Shown here one piece after another: positions 25,856-37,724 of a stretch of DNA of 64,000 nt. The DNA is from Diprion similis (taxonomy: Eukaryota > Arthropoda > Insecta > Hymenoptera > Diprionidae). The stretch is from contig NC_060112.1 in the NCBI RefSeq assembly GCF_021155765.1, positions 8,618,001 to 8,682,000 on the forward strand, written 5' to 3'. Each line of letters opens with the position of its first letter. Position 1 is the first letter of the stretch. The notes below the pieces were generated by a model, which saw only the letters and a program-made list of their open reading frames with translations, did no database searches and was not told the DNA's origin. Made by a program: the position numbers and the translations under genes.

Positions 25856-26960
25856 ATGGCACTCAAGGTAAAGAAAAAGATCATACGTAATCCATCTATC
25901 CGGGCAAACGGCTATATAGTGAAAATTGTCGTTCGTTCTTGTCTAGTTTTTTCATTCATCACCATGAACATTCCTCGTCGAACTCGCATTCTCAAAACCA
26001 ACTTTTGCGTCTTACTGAAATTCTTACTTCAAAATTTTCAAGAATATCTTTAGATATTAAGATGCAGTGTAATTGAACCGAATAATTTATGAACCGATTT
26101 TAAACACGTATTGGGGATAACACAATTTGTTATACATTTTCGTAAAGACTTTGCAAAACTCTGACTAATTTCATTAATACTTACGTTTGTTTCCACTCGT
26201 TGTAAATACCCCCATCACTTCCATCTAGCATGTATCGATACCGGCTGACTTCTGACTTGTAATTTTTCTGCCGTAGTACTTCTTCTTCGCTGCGTGCATC
26301 GCAGCCGTCAATGCTGGACTAGCCCTGACATCCACATCCGACAACACGTACCGAAGCCACGGAAATCTTGCCCAGATCTCCACGCAGTCCAAGTCCATCG
26401 AGACTCCGTACTCCAGCTCCAGCAAGACCGACATCCGCGTATCGAACCCAGCCGTCTATGCCAGCCCAGCACACATCGGCCACTACGTGTCCGCACCACC
26501 GAGTCTTCAACATTATTCTTCCGCCCCAGCCATCCAGCACTATTCCGCTCCGGTGGTTGAGCACTACGCTCATGCACCAGCAGCTCACGGCAGTCCCGTT
26601 TACACCTCAGCACCTGGTCCAGTCATCGCCAAGGCGGCATACCATGTCCCAGCACCAGCCATCCATTATGCTCAACCTGCCCCCGTTGCTCAACCTCTGT
26701 ACACCCACGCTGAACCTGCTCACTATGCCCCTGCTGCTCCTGTTCACTATGCCCATGCTGCCCCTGCTGCCCCTGCTCACTATGCCCATGTTGCCCCTGC
26801 TGCTCCTGCTCACTATGCCCATGGTGCCCCAGCTCACTATGCCCATGGTGGCCAGGTAGCCGGACATCAGTCTGTAGTTGGGGTGGCTTATTCTCCGGCG
26901 AGTGCAGTGGCGCATTTGACCTACAGCAACGCCAACGATCACGTCAACTATGCCTGGTAG
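25856..26960 (+). CDS. Retinin-like (CPLCA-type) cuticular protein, HYA-repeat tail
   Basis: Two coding exons: 25856-25867 (MALK, donor GTAAAG) and 26277-26960 (acceptor GCCGTAG), joined in phase 0 to give 231 residues. The signal peptide covers residues 1 to about 17. Residues 22-62 form the retinin-like domain (YRSHGNLAQISTQSK, then SSSSKTDIRVSNP). Members of this family are secreted structural proteins of insect cuticle or the corneal surface. The tail is rich in Ala, Pro, His and Tyr, with tandem variants of APAHYAHxAP at about residues 140-195, and ends HVNYAW. The intron position inside the signal peptide matches the neighbouring paralogues. The domain begins soon after the signal peptide, so this protein lacks the Ala-rich lead segment of its relatives. 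The exact cuticle type and stage cannot be read from sequence. Confidence 0.9.
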
Positions 26961-27112
26961 AAGACCAAGACGAATGAGAAGTAAAAGCAGAAATATAACA
27001 AGCGATGACTGATTACGTCGAGCTGAATTCTCGATGGATCCCAGCTGTGCGTAGACACATATTATATATTAGGTTTTTTACTCATTTTGTAGACTAGTAG
27101 TAAGAAGTTGGT

Positions 27113-27118
27113 AATAAA
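27113..27118 (+). terminator. Poly(A) signal AATAAA
   Basis: AATAAA lies 153 bases after the stop codon of the plus-strand cuticle gene ending at 26960. The next gene converges on it from the other strand. Confidence 0.8.
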
Positions 27119-27540
27119 CACTGAAGTCTAGTAATTGATGCTCGTTCACTTTAACCTCGGTATTTTCTTCATTCCATCAAGCGAGATTCTCTACGATGTA
27201 ATAGTATGGAATATCTTAGAATAGCCTTAAGCAGTTCTTATCTCGAATTAGAAATTTGTAACTATCAAGTATCGACGTCACGCGACGATTTTGAAACTAA
27301 TACATACCCTCAAGTAATCGAGAATAATTAAGTACGAAAACTTAGTACTTATTGTAATATTTCAAGGAACAGTTCACAGTTCATATAGTACACAGTTTCA
27401 ACTTCAGCATGAGTCTGTACATTTTTAAATTACTAAGATCTTAAATAGTCTTGCCTGATTCTGGGAGACTTGCGTCATATCTTACCGGTTATAGCGATAC
27501 ATACTTAAGATAAAATAATCAAAACGACCAATTCACGGTT

Positions 27541-27553
27541 TTTATTCTTTATT
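27541..27553 (-). terminator. Two poly(A) signals of convergent cuticle gene
   Basis: Two AATAAA motifs on the minus strand (plus-strand TTTATT at 27541-27546 and 27548-27553) lie about 290 bases downstream of the stop at 27840. Confidence 0.65.
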
Positions 27554-27839
27554 GTACCATCGATTCAAGGAATGCGTGGTGTACTTATGTGTACGCATCG
27601 TTTTCTACGATCGACTGATTCGTAATAAGTGAAAGACTACGCGATGTTAACGTTCGGCAACAATTGTCGCAATATTGCAACGGAGATGATATCATCAGTT
27701 CCGACAATGACTGCACTTAACTCCATTACGAATGGAAGTACAAACGATGAATCAATCAAACTCTGGTTAATGAATCTAGTATTAAGTAGTGTATATCCTT
27801 ATACGTATAATTCCACTGTGCAAGACTTCAACGTTCAGC

Positions 27840-29021
27840 CTACCAGGCATAGGAAACGCCAACTGGGCTGGTATAGCTCATATGTGAAACTGAGACCGCT
27901 GGTGAATATGATACTCCAAGGAGACCTGGACCACCCGCAGAGTTCCCGGCCTGCGAATAACGGTTCGATGCAGGGTGAGAGTAGGTGGGTGCTGCTCCAT
28001 GGGAATAACCGGAACCTCCTTGTCCTGCATATCCTGACGTAGCGTAATGATAGACAGGCAGGGAATTATGGCTGTAAACGGCTCCCGTTGACTGGCCGTA
28101 AACCGGAGTAGGTTGAACATAAGCTGTGGTGGAATGTCCGTAAACAGGCGTCGATTGTTGGTAGGACGAGGATGCCGAGTGTTCGTATCTGTTTCCAGGA
28201 TGGTTGTTGTAGCCAGGTGTTGGCGTGTACGTAACGACCTGCTGCTCTTGGGATCCTTGAGCGTTGTTATAGTTGCCGGTCGAATATGATCCAGGATTGG
28301 TTACACGGACATCGGACTTCCCTTGATTCGCGTACTGGCCGGAAGTTATCTGCACCGCCTTCTCCTGGGTTGCGCTGAGCTGCCCCTGAAGGTTCTCATG
28401 ACCCCTGAGAATGCTTTCAGTCTGGGATGTCACCCCCTGCGAACTTCCTCCTCCACCGGAAGGGTAATGCACTTCCTGCGTGCCGTATTGCGCCGTTGAT
28501 GCACCGTAGCCATGCCCCATTGGGGTATGAATGTACGAAGAATTAGCGACAGCAAGGGCACAGGCCAGGACCACGAACTGAATGAAAAAAAGATGCGTTA
28601 GAAATGGTACATCAACACCGCAGTTGACTGGATTTTGGGCAAAGGAATGATGGGTACAATAATTGACTGAAAAATTGTCTGCACGTGAAAAATAAATCTT
28701 AATTAAACTTGAAGTTTATGAACAAATCGTGCGGTACGAAGCTTCTACTCCAAGAATTTTTAACCATCTTTGAAACTGTGTCTACGATCTTTTAAGTCCC
28801 GAATAACTTGATGTGTGTGAATGAAAAAATCTCCGAAGCTGGTATATCGAAAGTCCATAGGTGGAGTCAACGAAATATTGGAAAATAGATAGTTTAGTGT
28901 ACTCGGTTCAATGCGTATTCGATTATGGTATTAAAAACGTTGTTGTGAAAAAGAAGTTCGAGAAAATAAATCAAAGTTATTGTACACAGCTATTATCGTA
29001 ATGTCACACCTTAAAAGCCAT
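27840..29021 (-). CDS. Retinin-like cuticular protein, Gly/Tyr/Ser-rich
   Basis: Exon 1 is 29021-29010 (MAFK, donor GTGTGA). Exon 2 is 28577-27840 after the acceptor TTTTTTTCATTCAG, phase 0, giving 249 residues. The signal peptide is residues 1 to about 17 (FVVLACALAVANS). The domain at about residues 53-99 is a stretched form of the family motif (TSQTESILRGHENLQ ... GKSDVRVTNP), with extra Gln-rich residues in the middle. The long tail is unlike its neighbours: it has YNN, QQSTPVYGHST and QPTPVYGQST repeats and Gly/Ser/Tyr richness in place of Ala-Tyr-Ala. It still ends in the shared block LLGVSYSPAVSVSHMSY ... SYAW, nearly identical to the end of the gene at 35963-37660. That shared end suggests the two are close duplicates with diverged middles. 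It is likely a secreted cuticle matrix protein. Confidence 0.9.
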
Positions 29022-29092
29022 TTCGCTACCGTTTGTCGTGCGTTTATTACCGAACCGTTGGTTGCGAATGCTGAAGTTGGGATACGTGGCGT

Positions 29093-29100
29093 CTTTTATA
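29093..29100 (-). promoter_or_regulatory. TATA box of minus-strand cuticle gene
   Basis: TATAAAAG on the minus strand (plus CTTTTATA) lies 72 bases upstream of the MAFK start codon, with an initiator-like TTCAGC about 25-30 bases after it. Confidence 0.8.
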
Positions 29101-31230
29101 GGTGCCTCATCGAAATCGTGTACAATTGTTTGAGAATAATGGAGGGGCATAATCGTGGCCTCAAGGCATATTTGCCCTACGCTCTGCCCGAGGACTCAAA
29201 TTCGAGGTTCAATTACTTTGGTTATACTGTAGACTGTAGATCGGCAAAGGGATCCGATTTCGCGCTGACCTTAGCGACGACGATCCTCTACCCAGAGAAC
29301 CAGAAACGTTAGCTAGCAGATAATCGAAATTTTACACAATCCTGTCTGTGTAGCTGCGTTCAATTACCATATTGATATACATACTGGATTACCAGATATT
29401 TCTTATTACCAGGTATCCGATAATGAGAATCTCATGGACTGTGGTCAGACGTAGAGATGTGTGCCTGGATGTCGGTTCATCGTTATTATTACGACTACAC
29501 TTGCTGTTGTGATTATTGATATTATTTTTGGTGTCTGTATTTGAATCCTGTCATCAAAGATCGGTATCCACATGCTCACTCGGTTGAAGGTATCAGATGT
29601 ATGGGACAGATAATGCTTGCAACTTGAACAGCGAACAGAATACCTTCATCTATTGCTTAATAATTAATCGATGATACGTTGAAATTGCAATACCCCTATT
29701 GTTATTCCATTTGCATGGATTATTGTTATATATCAGTTCAAAGATGAGGGGATTTTATCTCGGTGTGTCTCGTTTCGTATGATTCTCGTTTGGAAATTTT
29801 TACGGAAAGAGACCTCCGTGTATAGCATTGAGCTGAAAATTTTACAAAATCGCATGAATCCGTAGAATTTAAAGACATATTGTGTTCCACAATATATTTT
29901 ATAATTCAAAATTGTACTATTTCAAGTTCTTTAAAAAAAAAAAAAAAAAAGAATCACTCTTCAACAAGGGCATTTACGTTCAGTTTTTCAAAAAGATATT
30001 AAGAAAGGCATATTTTTTGAAAGCTTAATGCACGAAGTGACAACGCGGAAGTGACACATCGTTGATATAATTATAGATATGTGCTTGTGCTCGGCGCACA
30101 GGGAGGAACCTGGTTTCATGTTCCACAATAAGACATATTATTCTTTTACTATGTTTACCTCGGTTCGCTATGTTTCACGTGTCGCCAGTCGTGAACATGA
30201 TACTTGTCGTTAGCACCCCAGCGAAAGGAACACCTTGTCGAGAGTCTCGGGTGATTGTACTGCTTGTAGATGTTCATACATACGGGACAGCATACGCATA
30301 CATACTGCGATGAATAAATGATGACAACAATAATAGTTCCCACTAGCATTGTCTCTTGGTTACGATAAAGATGATAATAAAAATGAAAATTTTCAAGTTT
30401 ACTGCACACTACTTCTTACAGATCGTCTTAATTTTCTTTGCGAAAATATCTCGGGACAAGTTGATTTCAATAAATCAATACTATGAATATCCGAGAATAG
30501 AGTAATAAGATCACAATCTTAATATTGCTTGGCTCCAGTTTGTCTGGTCTGATTTCGGTGCTGTATAATTTATTAGTTCCGCACATTGTAGAGGTATAAA
30601 AAAATAAATCGATATAAATAAGCATACGAACTAATGAACCATCATGAATATGTATCGGATAGTGATGAAACGTATTCGTTTTGCCCGGGAGGCTTCAGAA
30701 CAAGTAGACAGACTTTACATTAGGTACTTTTTACTATCACGATATAACGTACATTGATCTCTTCGATCATTCCGTAGCACCGCTTAGATCAATTCAGCAA
30801 GTCATACACGTTTCATATTAATGGGGCATTGAACCGAAGTTCTTTTTCTTTTCTTAAAGTAATAATTATACCACATTAACTTGATTAATCTGTAATTGAT
30901 TGATTATACGATTCTGTATCTAGTTAGTATAAATACTAACGAATTTATCACACTCTTAAATTGTTGACAAGTAGAAAATGTTTGTACTCGTATTGTATCC
31001 GTATAAAATGATGATTAAAACGAGTAAATAAATAATAAAGAAATGCACGCTGGCATCTGAGGTTATCGTCACATGGATTCGTGAAGGTACCTAATCGGGA
31101 CTATAATTTAGGTCCAACGGCTCTTTTTTCTTTAACCAAAGGCTTAGAACGCGGGCCTCGTGTCTATCTCTATAAGTTCCCCTTCCAGAACGTGGGTCCC
31201 CTTCTCTAATGAAGTGATTTCTCGACAGGG

Positions 31231-31238
31231 TATAAAAC
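31231..31238 (+). promoter_or_regulatory. Orphan TATA box resembling cuticle-gene promoter
   Basis: TATAAAAC is preceded by GAAGTGATTTCTCGACAGGG. The gene at 43077 has GAAGTGATTCCCAGAG before its own TATAAAAC, and an ACGNGGG word lies further upstream in both. No MAFK-type first exon follows. It may be the remains of a lost paralogue or the promoter of an unrecognised transcript. Confidence 0.4.
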
Positions 31239-33893
31239 GCTGTAAGAAGTTGTTGGTAACATTATTTTCGTTCACCAGGCAGGTGGATGGATCTACTCAG
31301 TAATTTTGAATTGGGAATAATTTTTCTAAGTACAAAACTTGAAGCATCCGTTAAATCTAGAAAAAACTTATTAGCCTTAGCCAATGCAGTTGTGCCGATT
31401 TACTGTTCCCATCTGCGCGAAATCTTCTGCGTAAAGAATTTAAAAATTTAAAATAATATCTGTCATTTGGTTCAAGCCGTTCAGAAATACGACTCTGATT
31501 GGGACTGATTGTCCATTCCAAGGTATACGAGGGCAGAATTTCGGTTTTGCTTGACAAACGATATAACAGATGATGACAGCGGATCAAACGTGTCACGAGA
31601 ATTATTTTTTACAAAGTATGTAACCCGAATTCGTGAACAACGACCTGGAAACATGGGTACCGAAATGTTTAGTCGAGTTTTTTGTGTTGCGAGATTATTT
31701 AACAACTGATTTGAATAGTAAAAAGTGGAGGTGCTCAAAACTTCGTGTAAAAGGATTTAAATTTATAAGTAATCTTGGTGGCTTTGCAATCATGTAAATT
31801 TTAAGATTTTTCATGCCATTAGTTGAATAACAAATTTTTTATAATCGAACATTCAGTGCCATAATTAGCTAGGATTTTTGAAAACTTGTTAATCCAAACT
31901 GGTCAAAATATGGTTATAATTTTGAAAAAACCATCGTTGACAGAGGAGCGATTTTTTCAAAGTCAATATTACAAGAATAACTGCGCCGTGTTTTGCTTGG
32001 AAGTTGTTCGGTCTAAAGATAAGACTCGTTTCGAGAAAAGATAATACGAGTATATTTATATGACTCTTTAAAAGATTTTTATTTCTAGTGTAGGAAGAAA
32101 ACATGTGAAGAAACTGACTATCATTTTTTTCCAAAAAACCAACTACCGTGTTTTCTGATTCACAATCAGCTAAGTCAGTGCGGAAATATGCGAAATTGGC
32201 TATGAGTAAGAAAGAATAACTATAAAATTTTCAGTAAAACTAGCTTCTCGTATTTCGTGACCTCACCTTGTGAGTTACAAGGTAAACTAGTATATGCGAC
32301 TACAGTAATTTCAAAAGAATATATATATATATATATGTACCAGCAGTATACGCATAAAAAACATCTTATATTCGAGAGTCAATCCTATTTTTCCCTAACA
32401 TTCTTCAATCCCCAAATATAAGATAAACAATTTTACGATCGTTTTTCTAAGTAAAGTTATTCGTATCGGAATTGTCAATTAATTTTCAGGTCGTATAAAT
32501 TTTTCTCGAGCTACTATATTTGTCGACACTAATGTCTTGTTACAGGTTTCGCATTTTCAATCATTTAAATTGTCGAAATAGTTCAAGCGGGACGAATACC
32601 ACTGATGAAATATTTTCCTAGCATTCCATTTCAGAATTATCCGTCGAAAAAATGTTCATTTCCATTCATCCATTCTAAAATTTTCAGGGTACGCTCTAAA
32701 TTCAGGTTGACGCCCAATCGTTGCACTTGAAAATCTACACAATAATTCATTTGAATAGAAAATATCACTCTCAAAATTTAAACAATTAAAGAGAGATGCA
32801 TCTACTTACTTACCAGAGGTATGACTCGTTTGTTCGAAAGAAATGTGATCTCGGATCTAATAACCTACAACCATTTTCTTCTCATTATACAATTAAACTC
32901 AATATGTGTAAGAAACTCGAAGAATCGTCCTTATTCAAATATACTAATAAAGCCGTTATAGCAAAGACTTTATAATAAATACCTCGGTGAACCCCGAAGC
33001 TAAACCCCCCGTAATTGAGGGTTAATCGCCATTAATTGCAGCTTTACTTGCAGCAATTAGGACTTTATTAATTATTCCACAGAGTTGAAGGCGATCTCCT
33101 CACTTTGAAAGTACCACAACTCTGAGGATAACACGCGACTCTCTTTAATTGTTACATTATTCATAATATTGAGGGTAAATGGGAAAGACTGAGGGTCAGG
33201 GTTATGCCTTCAAATCGGATTGTAATTGATTCTGGTTTAGTTGGGAATATTATATACTGATTCGACTGCAATAAGGATTCATATCATTTATTCCAAGTCC
33301 GGAATAAAAATTGAAATTGACTTACTGACTCCTGGAAATTACCATCAACTAGAAACGCAAATTCTTGCATTACTGTATTACATCTGTTCCGACGATGTAA
33401 AGGTATAATCATAATCATATCTTCTAGAAAAATCAATCTCAAAAAAAAATCTCAAATTCTGGATTACCGATAGGTTTGGATACGATAAAATCTCCTAAAA
33501 AATTTGATGGCAAAGACACCTCCCCCACCTCGGAACCCTCGTCACATAGAAGACTTCCGCGAACTTCTTTACAAGAGAGGATGGACCATGGGATGAAATG
33601 AATAAATCTAAACAGTTGATTGAGCCAAAAATATGAATAACTTCAATGGCTCGTAGGGGAAAAGCCGCTATAGCATAAAATCCTTTGATGCTTATGCGGA
33701 GATACAGTGATTCGAATATTCGCCGGACTTTGGTCCTCGCGTGAATCGACTCGTCACTTCGGTTGTTACCAGTGAACTGATCTCTCGCGCTGAGCGCATC
33801 GATTTTCGGTTGGATTGCTCTGATTGCCGGTGGCGCCCCCTGCGCTCAAAACGGATTTGTCGCGCGTTCATCTCATTTTGACAGCGTACGTAT

Positions 33894-33917
33894 AGGGGAG
33901 GGGAGGGGAGGGGAGGG
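33894..33917. repeat. (GGGGA)n microsatellite
   Basis: Four to five consecutive AGGGG units on the plus strand, in a short G-rich island. Confidence 0.9.
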
Positions 33918-35885
33918 CAAGACGGCCTCTGTAGAAAATTTGGCCAAGGAGATATTTTTTTGTTTCCTGCCAAATTATCGTAAATTTGATGTATTTACTT
34001 ATTTTTAGGCGGGCATTTTCAGCGGGCAAAAATTTTATTTTAGAATTTTGGTGAAATTTCGGTGAATTTAGTCAAAGTAGAAGAAAAATAAATTAATTTG
34101 ATGGTAAAAATCCACAAAAGTAATAACCGTTTCGCAGTTCTAAGCATGAAAATGACGAAAAAATAGAAGGAAAGTACCAATTTATTTGGTACACTATTTT
34201 GAATTTCTCGAATGATTTTTTTCCAAGCGCGTTTTGAAAAAAAAATTTCTATAGTGTTACAAGTTCGAGAAGTCGACGATTTCCAACGAGCGGGAAATTT
34301 ATAGCATACACTTAAACGAGCGCCTTGCGATTTATTAATTACATGAATCAGATTTTGCACATTAGTTCGTACGCGCTACACAAGCTATTTTTTCAAACAC
34401 ATGTAAAAAAAATTTCATTTGAGAAGAATCAAAGTTGCTGTTGACAGAACGTAAAATAAGATTCAGGTAACTTACGTTCAATGAAATAGGGCGTAAAATT
34501 GAGTTATTATAACGTACACATGCACCAAAAATGTCCCGAGTGTGTATAAATATACAGAATTTCTGTTGGTCAAAAAGCGTAGAAAATTTTTAACTCCATT
34601 TTTTTTTCATTTCATTTTCATCGAACCAAATTTGCTGAAATATTCAGCTACTCACGTAACATGAGCGAAAACACATGGGGTAAAAAGTTTAATGCTTCTG
34701 AAATTACGTGTCTTATATTATTTAGTAATAACGATTTTCGAATGCGAAACGTTAACTTTATTATTAGTGAAAGACGTTAATGGAGGGTATAAGACCCTTC
34801 AATTGGGAAATTTTATTCACAACAGATTGCACGAGGGTGATACTCAAAACTAGCACCGCTTGATCGATATATGAAAACGCTAGTCTGTATAACCTGACAC
34901 GCAATCGCATTATTTTCACAGGGATAACCTGGAGTCAAGATTTATTTCACACTTAGAAAATGGATTCGATAACTAACTGTAAGTAAACAAATAATAATAG
35001 ACAATTTGCCGCATTCGGATATCCCTTGATAGTCACTAGATGTACAAGCTAATGTAGAACGTATACTAGAGATAACATCACGATAAAACAAAGAACAAGT
35101 TAGTATCTTGTTACTTGTACAATGAGTTACGGATATATCGAAAAAATAATATAATAATTGCAAAAACAGGCCTAGAGGCCGCAGCAATTATAAGATTACG
35201 AGATAGGCATAGTTGGGATTATGCAATTTCAAAGAATAGGGTATACACCTCCTTGTTTCACTGCAATCGTATACCTACATTGATTTAGCACGCATAATTA
35301 ATGACAACGCCCATAAATCGTGACTGCAAATAATACGCAACAATCAAATCCCCGATTTTTTTCCCAATGCCGTTCGACTTAGCGAAATGTAAGAACATAT
35401 TTTGCACGTATGTCTGTGGAAAAGTTGCGCGACATGCAGATATCTGCGATCGCCACAGATCGCAGAATTTATGTAGGTAGTATAACAATTCATTCCAAAT
35501 CTCGGTATACAATTAGGTGGGTATAATAACGGTGACTAAATAATGATAACAACAGCTGGATAATTTTCGATGTGGGATAATGATTGCCGCTTTCGTTTCC
35601 AAGCCGATTATCGCAGATCCTCCACGGCGCTTTATCCAGTTCAAGGTCGGAGAGTTCTTGCATCCACAGACGGATCAAAGAGACGCGAAGCTGTGTACCT
35701 GGAACAATTACGTACATCGTCGAGGCACCCGAGGCGAGGGCCGTACGCTGCGACAGCGAAAGTATATCACCACGTACCCGCCCGAGGCCCCGCGGGTCCT
35801 ACAGACCCCAACAAGTGGGTTCCGGCATGACTGGGATCCGGTGCTAAATCCCCCACTACAAATTATTTTCGACAATACCGCGAGG

Positions 35886-35893
35886 TATAAAAG
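35886..35893 (+). promoter_or_regulatory. TATA box
   Basis: TATAAAAG lies 77 bases upstream of the MAFK start codon at 35963. Confidence 0.85.
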
Positions 35894-35962
35894 ATTTCGT
35901 TTCAAAACCCAAAGCATCACACTACCAGTGAACGACAATCAACCAACTACCCTCAACAACAA

Positions 35963-37660
35963 TGGCATTCAAGGTGAGACATCTACTCGCGATTGGTAAA
36001 AGAGTCGGACTGCTTCAAATCTGTATATTTACTCCCGAAATCTGGATTCCCGAAGCTAAATTACTCCTTAATTTTGTTCAATATTTCTAATGGAGTAAAT
36101 CGGATTAAAAACACTTTAGTGGCGAGTCTTATACACTTTTGGACTTGACATTCAAATGGACATCGCACTTGGAGCTGCATCTAACACTAAGTAACAGTTG
36201 ATCTTTAATTGTACTCAATTCATGTGGAATTTTAACGGGGTTTATAAAGTTGAGTGGATTTTGTTAACAACGTATTTAAACAGATATCAGTAAAATCAGG
36301 AAAAAAGGTATATCGATGGCTCGCTAACACCATAAGTCACTTTTCTGGCATAGTAGAATATGTAATTTCGAGTCGCTACATTAAAAATACAGTGTGACTG
36401 TATCAAGAATCTGTTCACCCAAATGCACAAGCGTCAATTCATTCATCTGTTTTGACATACTGGCCAATTCTGTTTCGTGTGCCCCGCCACGAACTGTCAA
36501 TACGCGCAAAAATTTCGAGGTTATGTTAACTTGAACCCGGGCTCAAGACACTTTAGCTTTTTCAACTCCTCAACGCAAAACAACTTTGAGAAACCTGTGA
36601 ATTTCGATATTTTAATTTTGAATAACTGTCCACAACGGAGTTGGTCATCCTGACAAGCAGACGAAAAAATCGGTTAGAATCAGTTGAATCGACCAATGGA
36701 ATCACATGAGTTGTTGCGCATGCTCATTTGAGTGTCAAGTTTCTCTCACGGTGCAATATAAGATACTGTGCAATGATTAAAGAGCGCGTGTAATAGCTAT
36801 TTATGTGGCATGCTCGTAAGCCACTTGTTTTTTTGGCAAGGATAAAGATTTCAGCCAAAAAACGGTTTACGGGCATGCCACATACAATATTTTTTACAGT
36901 ATGGACATTGAAAAGCAAAACGAAGAGTGAGGTTATGTCGCGATCTGTTCGACGTCGCTACTTTATTCGGCAGTTTGGGATGCGCACTCCGAACTGCGCA
37001 TGAAAACTGCAGAATAAAGACTTTATTCCGCAACTTTGTTCGTTGCTGTATAAAGCGTCACTTTACGGAAGGAAAACTGCCACAAAAAGTGGACTTTTCA
37101 ATGCCCATGCCGTAAAAATGACATTTCTATTCTTGTAACACAATGAATAACAAAGATAAGAATACAAACGGGAAATAAAAATAAAATTGCTTTATTTCCA
37201 GCTCGTAGTTCTCGCCTGCGTTTTGGCTGTTGCCAACGCCGGCGCGATTTTGTCTCCGGTTCAATACGCCGTGCCCCAGGCCCACTACGCCCCAAGCATC
37301 GCTGTTGCTTCTCACGCGATCACCTCTCAGTCCGACAACATCCTGCGCAGCCCTGGAAACCTGGCCCAGGTAGCCACCCAGCAGAAGACCATCACCACTC
37401 CTTACTCCAGCTCCAGCAAGTCTGACGTCCGCGTCAGCAACCCCAGCGTCTACACCACCACCGCCTACGCTGCCCCCGTCTCTTACCCTCATGCTGCCCC
37501 GATCGCTTACGCCGCCGCTCCGGCTTACGCTCACGCCCCCGCCCCCGCCTACGGCCACGCCGCTGCCCCAGCAGGTCTTCTTGGAGTCGCTTATTCCCCG
37601 GCCGTAGCTGTTTCCCACATGAGCTACAGCAGCCCAGTCGGCATCTCCTACGCCTGGTAA
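35963..37660 (+). CDS. Retinin-like cuticular protein, compact Ala/Tyr-rich
   Basis: Exon 1 is 35963-35974 (MAFK, donor GTGAGA). Exon 2 is 37202-37660 after the acceptor TTTATTTCCAG, phase 0, giving 156 residues. The signal peptide is about residues 1-17 (LVVLACVLAVANA). The domain is at residues 44-85 (ITSQSDNILRSPGNLAQ, then SSSKSDVRVSNPSVY) and is close to the family consensus. The tail is AYAAP/YAHAP-type, ending LLGVAYSPAVAVSHMSY ... SYAW. It is probably a secreted cuticle component. The coding exon is far more GC-rich than its surroundings, with strong use of C-ending codons, as expected for a highly expressed structural protein. The 1.2-kb intron is the longest in the cluster and carries two strong inverted-repeat hairpins. 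Confidence 0.92.
36802..36889. repeat. Hairpin A in cuticle-gene intron
   Basis: The left arm contains ATGTGGCATGCTCGTAAGCC and ends TTTTTTTGGC. The right arm begins GCCAAAAAAC and ends GCATGCCACATA. Allowing a few mismatches and a 4-5 base bulge, the arms pair over about 32 bases around a loop of about 16 bases. It could be a small foldback element or a structured intronic RNA. Confidence 0.75.
36961..37019. repeat. Hairpin B in cuticle-gene intron
   Basis: CTTTATTC.GCAGTTT...ATGCGCA pairs with TGCGCAT..AAACTGC.GAATAAAG around an 8-base loop (CTCCGAAC), with few mismatches. It lies 71 bases after hairpin A in the same intron. A further copy of CTTTATTC begins at 37021. Confidence 0.75.
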
Positions 37661-37718
37661 AAACGTCAAGATTGAGTTATCGCAACGCTACGACTATGCA
37701 TTTCGATGAAACTTATTT

Positions 37719-37724
37719 ATTAAA
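37719..37724 (+). terminator. Variant poly(A) signal ATTAAA
   Basis: ATTAAA lies 59 bases after the stop at 37660, the nearest recognised signal variant. The canonical hexamer is absent nearby. Confidence 0.5.

Larger units (their letters stand above)
29101..35885. other. Intergenic spacer with one orphan promoter-like site
   Basis: No coding exon of the retinin-like family or any other gene was recognised here. The spacer holds a poly(A) run at about 29934-29950, short TA repeats near 32320-32336 and a GGGGA array at 33894-33917. A cuticle-like promoter without a gene lies at about 31190-31240. Confidence 0.6.

Noticed and set aside
26308-26942. Several open frames on the minus strand and in other plus frames over the first cuticle gene
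   Set aside because: They are shadows of the GC-rich, repetitive true coding frame and lack its signal peptide, domain and splice logic.
35580-35999. Plus-strand frame of 139 codons across a cuticle promoter
   Set aside because: It runs through the TATA box, 5' UTR and first exon in another frame; no domain and no splice support.
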